Shown here piece after piece: positions 59,034 through 64,000 of a stretch of 64,000 nucleotides of DNA. Numbering within the stretch: position 1 is the first letter of the stretch; every line of letters starts with the position of its first letter. The notes beneath the pieces were generated by a model that saw only the letters and a program-made list of their open reading frames with translations, had not been told where the DNA came from and ran no database searches. The translations under genes and the position numbers were made by a program. Origin of the DNA: Vescimonas sanitatis (GTDB taxonomy: Bacteria; Bacillota; Clostridia; Oscillospirales; Oscillospiraceae); contig NZ_JBMGPW010000011.1 of the NCBI RefSeq assembly GCF_049060325.1, positions 1 through 64,000 of the forward strand, in the 5' to 3' direction.

Positions 59034-59418
59034 GCTGGAGAAGCTCCAAAAGGCGGCCCTGCTGATTGAGGAAATGAGTATGGGCCGTTTGAAGGTCTGC
59101 CCCAGTACGGTGGGCCATGTATATATCCGTCCGGAGAGCGACGCCTATATCGGGCTGCAGATGCAGATAACGCCCGAATCCACTCCGGGACGATATGCGG
59201 TTACATTCACTGCCTTTCCACGCAGGATGGGTCTTGAGCTGGATGCTTCCGGCCTGCGCCGGCTGATGACAGAGGTCAACCAGTCCTACGCACTTCTGAC
59301 CGCATTGGAAATGCAGAAATATCATCCCACCCAGTCGGAACTGGAGCAATTCAGAGAATCCATGATCGAGCAGCAGGAGCCGGAGCAGCCGCTCCCATTC
59401 CTGAACCCAAAGCTATAA
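59014..59418 (+). CDS. Hypothetical protein overlapping the methylase
   Basis: The 134-residue protein has a beta-rich core (VCPSTVGHVYIRPESDAYIG, then PGRYAVTFTAFPRRMGLELD) and a helical, Glu/Gln-rich end. I do not recognise the family. The start is taken as TTG at 59014 after GGGGGTGAT; the gene overlaps the methylase end by 20 bases. AAGGAGG for the next gene follows its stop directly. Confidence 0.58.
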   Translation: MNEHQNELEKLQKAALLIEEMSMGRLKVCPSTVGHVYIRPESDAYIGLQMQITPESTPGRYAVTFTAFPRRMGLELDASGLRRLMTEVNQSYALLTALEMQKYHPTQSELEQFRESMIEQQEPEQPLPFLNPKL

Positions 59419-59431
59419 GGAGGAATGCAAT

Positions 59432-59935
59432 TTGAAGTTTGTAAAAGAAGTGACCGGAGAAAAGATGGCCATTCCTGCCGCCGCACTCAAGCTCTGCGGG
59501 TTTGAAAACGGGGATAAAGCGGAACTCCATGCACTGCCCAGTGCCGCCATTATCCTCAAGCAAAAGATGACCGCTATGGAGGTAATCCGGGCTATGGACG
59601 CCCTGCACCAGCTGACCGTGGACCTTAGCGTGCATCTGGCCAGAGCCAGCGGACCTTGCGACGGCTGTGATGGCGACTGTCCCTTTGACGGTCTGGATGG
59701 ACAGGAGATCGCTCTGCCCGACTATCTGCGGGAGGAGGCTGGAATCCCGGAGAATGCAAAGCTCTGCGCCTACGTAGATGAGGATGAGAATACCGTCACC
59801 ATCGCAGAAGCTGGATATGACCATGATCTGCGGGATGTGCCGCCTTATCTGCTGGAGATGCTTGCCGCCAGTGGGATCTGCATTGGAGAACTGGAGGAGC
59901 GCCTTATGCTGGAGGATACCGTTTATGGAGCATGA
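59432..59935 (+). CDS. AbrB/SpoVT-like swapped-hairpin domain protein
   Basis: The 167-residue protein starts with an AbrB/MazE-type domain (FVKEVTGEKMAIPAAALKLC, then GFENGDKAELHALPSAAIIL), usually a DNA-binding dimer, followed by a helix and a cysteine cluster (CDGCDGDCPFDG) that could bind metal. Similar proteins recur in Clostridia conjugative elements. Start is TTG at 59432 after AAGGAGGAA. It overlaps the next gene by 11 bases. Confidence 0.75.
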   Translation: MKFVKEVTGEKMAIPAAALKLCGFENGDKAELHALPSAAIILKQKMTAMEVIRAMDALHQLTVDLSVHLARASGPCDGCDGDCPFDGLDGQEIALPDYLREEAGIPENAKLCAYVDEDENTVTIAEAGYDHDLRDVPPYLLEMLAASGICIGELEERLMLEDTVYGA

Positions 59936-60662
59936 AATCTTCCTCTACCCCTACTCCAAGGCAGAGGCCGGAAGGCGTGGGGAGTTGGACAGGTGGGAGG
60001 AGAGCTTCCGGGCAAATGTTTCCTGCGCCAGAGAGATTGAGGCGGCTATTCGCGGTTATTCCAATGTCGATGGAATACTTCAGCCGGGGGCTGCCCAAAG
60101 CATTTTGAATCAATGGGGCTTCAAACGGACCAATTTCGTCCTTGCCAATACACTCCAACAGTTGGGTCCTATCAAGGATCGGCTCAGCGAGGCGAACCGG
60201 AACTGGCAGTGTGGGGCATATATCCCACAGGATGGCACAAACCGGTACTTTGCAGTAGACACCGCTTTGATCTGCATGGACCAGTTCATCGGTCAGGTCC
60301 GGGATGCGTATAAGCAGTTGGAGCTGCTGGGGTCTGAGCACTGTGAAACCGGTTCCTATGAAAAGCTGGACTATGAGGGCCGGGTCCTGATCCTTTCCCC
60401 GAACACCCTCAAGGAAAGTTATTGGAACCAGCGAAACCAGCTCTGGCTGGCCCATGACGGCTTCGGCTGTACTCCTGGCGCCATCGGGCGCAGTATCCGC
60501 TGCACCTGTCTGGGTGATGGAGAGGAAACTCGCTGGAATCGGACAGATTTCATTGGTGTGCTGAAGGAGGAATGCCTCCCCCAATGGGCGGCAGAGGCCC
60601 TGAGTAAGCTGATTGAGGACAAGGAGCAATCCCATACCCAAGGAGGGATGACGATGCAGTAA
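59925..60662 (+). CDS. DUF3849 protein
   Basis: The 245-residue protein begins with the DUF3849 signature LYPYSKAEAGRRGELDRWEE followed by ANVSCAREIEAAI. The rest has no family I recognise. The ATG at 59925 lies inside the end of the AbrB-like gene; upstream frame to 59778 is a shadow of that gene. It ends QGGMTMQ, encoding GGAGGG just before its stop. Function unknown. Confidence 0.75.
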   Translation: MEHEIFLYPYSKAEAGRRGELDRWEESFRANVSCAREIEAAIRGYSNVDGILQPGAAQSILNQWGFKRTNFVLANTLQQLGPIKDRLSEANRNWQCGAYIPQDGTNRYFAVDTALICMDQFIGQVRDAYKQLELLGSEHCETGSYEKLDYEGRVLILSPNTLKESYWNQRNQLWLAHDGFGCTPGAIGRSIRCTCLGDGEETRWNRTDFIGVLKEECLPQWAAEALSKLIEDKEQSHTQGGMTMQ

Positions 60663-60677
60663 AGGAGGAATGCCGCC

Positions 60678-61559
60678 ATGCGGAGTGTAGAAATTAGGAA
60701 TGGCCGCCTGTTCTATTATGGCAGCGCAGTGGGCTATCTGGAGGGGGATGGCATCACAGCAGACCCCATGTTCCGCCGTGAGGATTTGGAAAGGTGGCTG
60801 GAGCGTAAAAATCTGCCGGTCCGCTGGGTGGATGGAGTGTACGACCGGCTGGCCAGCGGGGGGCCCATTCAAAACGCCCGGCCCCTCAAGTCCCTGCGGA
60901 TTTGGCAACTCAAGCCAGATACCCCCATCGAAATGCGCTTCATTGGGCTGGAGCGAATGGCCAGAGAATTCGATGGCCCCAACCCAAGCCAATATCGCAT
61001 TGCTTATGATGGGCAGGCTGAGAGCCAGGAGCTGGAAGACATCTGGAACAAGTTCTGCCGCAGGACCCTGCCCGGAGGAGAGCGCCCGCTTGCCATCTCA
61101 GATGTGATCGAGCTTTATGATACTGATGAAAGCGCATTCTACTATGTGGACAAGCGGGAGATTGTCCACGTGGACTTCACTCCAGCCCTCCGGGAAAATG
61201 TGACCACACCAGAGCCGTCCAGAAAGGATGGATCAGATCAAAGACTGTTTCAAAAGCTGGAACAGGAGTACCTTGCTTATTTGGAACCGCTGCGCTCCGC
61301 CGCCCCATCGGAGCTTCTGGAAAAGGCTGGCGAGATTGCCGATACACAGGCAGTGTATCGCTGCCTGTGTGAAAACACTGGCCTGTCAACAGAACAGAAG
61401 GAAAAGCTGGCCACATTGGAACAGCCACTCCAGGCCATCCGGGATCGCTGGCGCCAGACGCATCCTACCCCAGAGCCGGAGCTGCTGGAGGCTTGTGAGG
61501 CGCTTACAACCTCACAGCAGCAGTCTGAGGAAACACCCGCGCTTTCCATGACCCTATGA
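60678..61559 (+). CDS. YodL-like domain protein
   Basis: The 293-residue protein has a YodL-like region (about 70-170): LRIWQLKPDTPIEMRFIGLE, then YRIAYDGQAESQELEDIWNKF, RPLAISDVIELY and SAFYYVDKREIVHVDF. The C-terminal third is helical. YodL-type domains are common in proteins of Firmicutes conjugative elements, with no known activity. AAAGGAGGAA precedes the ATG. It ends PALSMTL. Confidence 0.75.
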   Translation: MRSVEIRNGRLFYYGSAVGYLEGDGITADPMFRREDLERWLERKNLPVRWVDGVYDRLASGGPIQNARPLKSLRIWQLKPDTPIEMRFIGLERMAREFDGPNPSQYRIAYDGQAESQELEDIWNKFCRRTLPGGERPLAISDVIELYDTDESAFYYVDKREIVHVDFTPALRENVTTPEPSRKDGSDQRLFQKLEQEYLAYLEPLRSAAPSELLEKAGEIADTQAVYRCLCENTGLSTEQKEKLATLEQPLQAIRDRWRQTHPTPEPELLEACEALTTSQQQSEETPALSMTL

Positions 61560-61563
61560 TTCC

Positions 61564-61592
61564 AGGGCAGCCGTGGGCTGTCCATTTTTTAT
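61564..61592 (+). terminator. Terminator-like hairpin before the first pilin-like gene
   Basis: GGGCAGCC and GGGCTGTCC pair closely around GT and are followed by ATTTTTTAT, 15-20 bases before the ribosome-binding site of the pilin-like gene. It could end the YodL transcript or attenuate entry into the pilus block. Confidence 0.55.
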
Positions 61593-61607
61593 AAGGAGGA
61601 ACGCTAC

Positions 61608-61835
61608 ATGAAGTATCTGAAAAACGCTGTCCATTCCATGAAAGAGCTGCCTGTTTCTCTCCGCGCCGCCCTGTCCAATCGCAGCGGAGAGGGTTATGTG
61701 GACACCGCCGTGAAGATTCTGATGGCGGTAGTCATCGGTGCTCTGGTGCTGGCTGGGCTGTACGCCCTGTTTGACGACACCGTTATGCCCACCCTGACCC
61801 GGCGCATCCAGGAGATGTTTAACTACGCCGGCTGA
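61608..61835 (+). CDS. Pilin-like small membrane protein 1 (DUF6133-like)
   Basis: The 75-residue protein has a basic N-terminus, the motif GEGYVDTAVKILMAVVIGAL leading into one hydrophobic helix, and a short C-terminal tail (MPTLTRRIQEMFNYAG). The G-x-G-Y then D placed before a hydrophobic helix resembles prepilin-type cleavage sites of Flp/Tad pilins, and an A24 peptidase is encoded 0.7 kb downstream. Residues from GEGYV to the end are almost identical to those of the protein at 62300-62530. Confidence 0.72.
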   Translation: MKYLKNAVHSMKELPVSLRAALSNRSGEGYVDTAVKILMAVVIGALVLAGLYALFDDTVMPTLTRRIQEMFNYAG

Positions 61836-61864
61836 TCCCGGCCAGAAAAAGAAAGGAGCAGCGT

Positions 61865-62275
61865 ATGTCGAAAACCGTACAGAAGTCTGGCGCCCAGCCT
61901 GCTGTCCGGCAGGACAGCCACGCCGTCTATCCCACTCATTACGCAGTGAAAATCCACTCCCTGCGCCTGGAGGGAAGCTGCCGTGCCACCGCCTCGGTCA
62001 ACATCAACGGCTGCTTTGCCGTCCGAGGCATCAAGGTCATGGACAGCTCCAAGGGGCTGTTTGTCTCCATGCCCAGCTACAGGGCTGGAAACGGCGAGTA
62101 CAAGGATATCTGTTTTTCCTGCACAAAAGAGGCCAGGATGGAGTTTGATTCGGCTGTTCTGGATGCCTACCAGCAGGCTCTTGTGCAGGCCCAGGCCCAG
62201 AGCCAGAGAGGTCTGGAAGCTCCAGACCCTACCCAGGGGCCGGCGTATGATGCCAGCCCTGCCGTGAATATGTGA
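61865..62275 (+). CDS. SpoVG family protein
   Basis: The 136-residue protein has the SpoVG core: VKIHSLRLEGSCRATASVNI, FAVRGIKVMDSSKGLFVSMP and YKDICFSCTKEARMEFD, followed by a Gln/Ala/Pro-rich tail ending PAVNM. Chromosomal SpoVG binds RNA/DNA and influences division and sporulation genes; this copy is element-borne and set between the two pilin-like genes. Typical SpoVG is 85-100 residues, so the tail is extra. Confidence 0.85.
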   Translation: MSKTVQKSGAQPAVRQDSHAVYPTHYAVKIHSLRLEGSCRATASVNINGCFAVRGIKVMDSSKGLFVSMPSYRAGNGEYKDICFSCTKEARMEFDSAVLDAYQQALVQAQAQSQRGLEAPDPTQGPAYDASPAVNM

Positions 62276-62299
62276 CCGCAGAATAAGGAGGAAAATACC

Positions 62300-62530
62300 A
62301 TGAAGAATCGGATGAATAAGCTGGCAGGCAAGATGAACAGCATAATGATCCATGCCCATGCTGCCCTGGAGGACAGCAGAGGTGAGGGCTATGTGGATAC
62401 TGCTGTGAAGATCCTGATGGCGGTGGTCATCGGCGCTCTGGTGCTGGCTGGCCTGTATGCGCTGTTTGGCGATGTGGTCATGCCCACCCTGACGGAGCGA
62501 ATCCAGGAGATGTTTGATTATGCCGGATAA
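62300..62530 (+). CDS. Pilin-like small membrane protein 2 (DUF6133-like)
   Basis: The 76-residue protein shares the GEGYVDTAVKILMAVVIGAL segment and most of the remaining sequence with the protein at 61608-61835, differing mainly in the N-terminal leader (MKNRMNKLAGKMNSIMIHAH). This indicates tandem duplication with the SpoVG-like gene caught between. Its last codons overlap the start of the prepilin peptidase gene. Confidence 0.72.
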   Translation: MKNRMNKLAGKMNSIMIHAHAALEDSRGEGYVDTAVKILMAVVIGALVLAGLYALFGDVVMPTLTERIQEMFDYAG

Positions 62531-63047
62531 TCCTCTATGGATGTTCCGGCCATTCCTCTCACCCGCGCCGCTGCCACTGGAAGTCATCTCACAACTGCAG
62601 GAACCAATGAAAGCCCTCCAAATGTGGCTGTTTTTCTCCCTGCTTTTGGTTGGTGCCATCTTCGACTGCCAGAAACGCCTGATCCCAAATACAATCTGTG
62701 CCCTGATTACCATAGTGGGGCTGCTGGTCTTTCATCCGGCCCAGTTGATGGGCCCGCTGGCGGCCTTGCCTCTGTTGGCTGCGGCTATGCATAAGCCCGG
62801 TTCCATAGGCGGCGGTGACATCAAGTTCACCGCCGCCTCCGGCTTTGTACTGGGAATCACGGCCGGCTCGTGGGGCATGGCGCTTGGCCTTACCCTTGCC
62901 GCACTGTTTTATGCAATCAACTGGAGCACACAGAAGTTCCGCAGAAGAAAGTGCGCGGCGCCCAGCCAGACAGCTTTGCCTCTGGCGCCGTTTCTTTCCC
63001 TTGGATTTGCTATCATTTACATTTTGAATTATGGAGGAACGCTATGA
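62520..63047 (+). CDS. A24 (type IV prepilin-like) peptidase
   Basis: The 175-residue membrane protein carries the two aspartates of A24 prepilin peptidases, GAIFDCQKRLIPN near residue 50 and GSIGGGDIKFTAASG near 98, with six or so hydrophobic segments. It lacks the N-terminal methylase domain, as in Tad/Flp-type TadV/CpaA. ATG at 62520 is preferred to TTG at 62514 for ribosome-binding-site spacing. It overlaps the pilin-like gene and probably processes its product. Its stop overlaps the next gene. Confidence 0.85.
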   Translation: MPDNPLWMFRPFLSPAPLPLEVISQLQEPMKALQMWLFFSLLLVGAIFDCQKRLIPNTICALITIVGLLVFHPAQLMGPLAALPLLAAAMHKPGSIGGGDIKFTAASGFVLGITAGSWGMALGLTLAALFYAINWSTQKFRRRKCAAPSQTALPLAPFLSLGFAIIYILNYGGTL

Positions 63048-63166
63048 AGAAGCTGAATAAAACGGTCATTCTCACCATCACCGGCATTGCCTTGCCCTTG
63101 GGGGCTGCCGCTATCCTGATTTCCGGGCTGCGTAAGCGCCGCCGCTGCAAGTGGACCAGCGCCTGA
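63044..63166 (+). CDS. Very small membrane protein
   Basis: A 40-residue frame (MKKLNKTVILTITGIALPLG, a hydrophobic helix and a basic LRKRRRCKW end) starts at an ATG that overlaps the prepilin peptidase stop, with GGAGGAA upstream. Position within the pilus block and good ribosome-binding site support translation. I do not recognise a family. Confidence 0.55.
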   Translation: MKKLNKTVILTITGIALPLGAAAILISGLRKRRRCKWTSA

Positions 63167-63228
63167 CCGGGCGGGCATTCTTTCCGCCATTCCCATAACA
63201 AATCATGACTGAGGAGGACCTGCCAATT

Positions 63229-64000
63229 ATGAGTCTGTTCAAAAATCGAACCGTTGTCGGCGTTATCTGCATCCTGCTCTCTCTGGTAATCTGCTTTGGT
63301 ATGACGCCTCTTTTCAATAGGAGTGTCAGCCAGAAAGAACAGATCATCCGGGTAACTCAGCCCATTCTGGCTGGTGAGGAGATCACTGCCGATATGGTGC
63401 AGACTGTAGAAGTAGGCGGCTATAACCTGCCTGAAAATGTAATCCGCCTGAAGGAAAATGCCGTGGGAAAGTTTGCCACCGCTGACCTGGTTGCGGGCGA
63501 CTATATCATCAACACCAAGGTATCTGACGAACCTGCCGCTGACAACGCCTACCTGTACAATCTGGATGGAAGCCAGCAGGCCATGTCCATCACCATCAAG
63601 AGTTTTGCCACTGGTCTGTCCGGCAAGCTGCAGAGCGGAGATATTGTTTCCGTGGTGGCTCCGGATTTCAAAAAACAGGGCCAGACCGTTATTCCACCCG
63701 AACTTAAATATGTAGAGGTCATCGGTGTCACTGCCTCCTCCGGATATGACGCCAATACCGGCGAGGCACCCTCCGAAGAAGATGAGCGGGAGCTGCCCTC
63801 CACAGTGACACTGCTGGTTTCCCCAGAGCAGAGCCGCGTGCTGGCGGAGCTGGAGGCTGACGGCAAGCTGCACCTGACCTTGGTCTATCGCGGGTCCCGT
63901 GAAAATGCCGACCGGTTCCTGGCGGTACAGAATGAGGTGATTGCCACGCTGTATCCCCCTGAGCCTGCCGGAGAGGACTCCTCCAGCGACAGTGCGCAGC
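63229..64000 (+). CDS. cpaB: CpaB/RcpC-like SAF domain pilus assembly protein (cut by window end)
   Basis: At least 257 residues: an N-terminal membrane helix (VVGVICILLSLVICFGM), a SAF domain (RVTQPILAGEEITADMVQTV, then GKFATADLVAGDYIINTKV) and an RcpC-like region (MSITIKSFATGLSGKLQSGDIVSVV, ending ELPSTVTLLVSPEQSRVLAEL). CpaB/RcpC are Flp pilus assembly proteins acting outside the membrane. GAGGAGG lies upstream of the ATG at 63229. The gene continues beyond position 64000. Confidence 0.85.
   Translation, partial: MSLFKNRTVVGVICILLSLVICFGMTPLFNRSVSQKEQIIRVTQPILAGEEITADMVQTVEVGGYNLPENVIRLKENAVGKFATADLVAGDYIINTKVSDEPAADNAYLYNLDGSQQAMSITIKSFATGLSGKLQSGDIVSVVAPDFKKQGQTVIPPELKYVEVIGVTASSGYDANTGEAPSEEDERELPSTVTLLVSPEQSRVLAELEADGKLHLTLVYRGSRENADRFLAVQNEVIATLYPPEPAGEDSSSDSAQ

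Larger units (their letters stand above)
44975..64000 (+). mobile_element. Accessory element, probably an integrative conjugative element (left part)
   Basis: After tRNA-Pro the content changes to plus-strand genes of families seen in Clostridia conjugative elements: ArdA-like, LPD28, DUF4314, DUF6809, DUF3849, YodL-like, AbrB-like and SpoVG-like, DNA adenine methylase, pilin-like proteins, A24 peptidase and CpaB. Many genes overlap or nearly touch and use TTG or CTG starts, unlike the chromosomal part. No relaxase, VirD4 or element-level integrase appears before the window ends, so mobility is inferred. The left boundary at the tRNA is inferred; the right boundary lies outside. Confidence 0.65.

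Noticed and set aside
45000..64000. Relaxase, VirD4 coupling protein or element-level integrase
   Set aside because: None of the plus-strand proteins shows such motifs; the three recombinases belong to the RIT element bounded by its own inverted repeats.

Overview
The window reads as the chromosome of a high-GC, strictly anaerobic, spore-forming Clostridia member, most likely a gut Oscillospiraceae relative (an inference from gene content; no rRNA is present to place it). Supporting this are spoIIR, a SpoIVFA/SpoIVFB-like pair, an oxygen-sensitive class III ribonucleotide reductase (nrdD/nrdG), a class B sortase, RqcH and Mini-III.

Positions 1-45,000 are mainly core genome. From the left: a TPP-riboswitch-controlled thiamine transporter gene (thiT); tRNA-Gln(CUG); spoIIR-ispE; DUF1015 and DUF378 genes; two members of a paralogous membrane family; mrnC-rqcH; an HTH-less cyclic-nucleotide-binding protein; a secreted, sortase-anchored protein that carries a ubiquitin-like domain (9334-11019); an OYE-family flavoenzyme; rimM-trmD; nrdD/nrdG behind three candidate NrdR boxes; pduL; a LysR regulator; xpt-guaA; exoA; srtB; ltaE; pckA; a decayed EamA transporter; the tig-clpP-clpX-lon-engB quality-control cluster; and a large leftward cluster from the spoIVFA/B-like pair through rplS, rbgA, rnhB and yraN. 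Two copies of a palindromic repeat sit between rbgA and a DUF559 gene, and one copy supplies that gene's stop codon.

A consensus-promoter tRNA-Pro(CGG) gene at 44899-44974 marks the change to an accessory element that runs to the right edge with every gene on the plus strand. It encodes families typical of Clostridia integrative conjugative elements: ArdA-like tandem-domain proteins, LPD28, DUF4314, DUF6809, DUF3849, YodL-like, AbrB-like and SpoVG-like proteins, an orphan DNA adenine methylase, and an ADP-ribosyltransferase-like protein. It ends, cut by the window, in a Tad/Flp-like pilus module: two near-identical pilin-like proteins, an A24 prepilin peptidase and CpaB. No relaxase or coupling ATPase is visible, so a conjugative element is an inference.

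Inside this element a second mobile element sits at 49992-53462: three overlapping tyrosine recombinase genes flanked by 90-bp inverted repeats with two mismatches, the architecture of a RIT (recombinase-in-trio) element. It appears to have split one LPD28-family gene, leaving a 5' part that ends at 49979 and a 3' part whose start codon and ribosome-binding site come from the right inverted repeat.

The strongest candidates for new biology are the surface-anchored ubiquitin-like protein (35 of 76 positions identical to ubiquitin without gaps, by hand alignment), the RIT insertion that reprograms its target gene, a Met-rich C-terminal tail shared by many structurally unrelated proteins of the accessory element, and the spoIIR ribosome-binding site buried in the ispE terminator.
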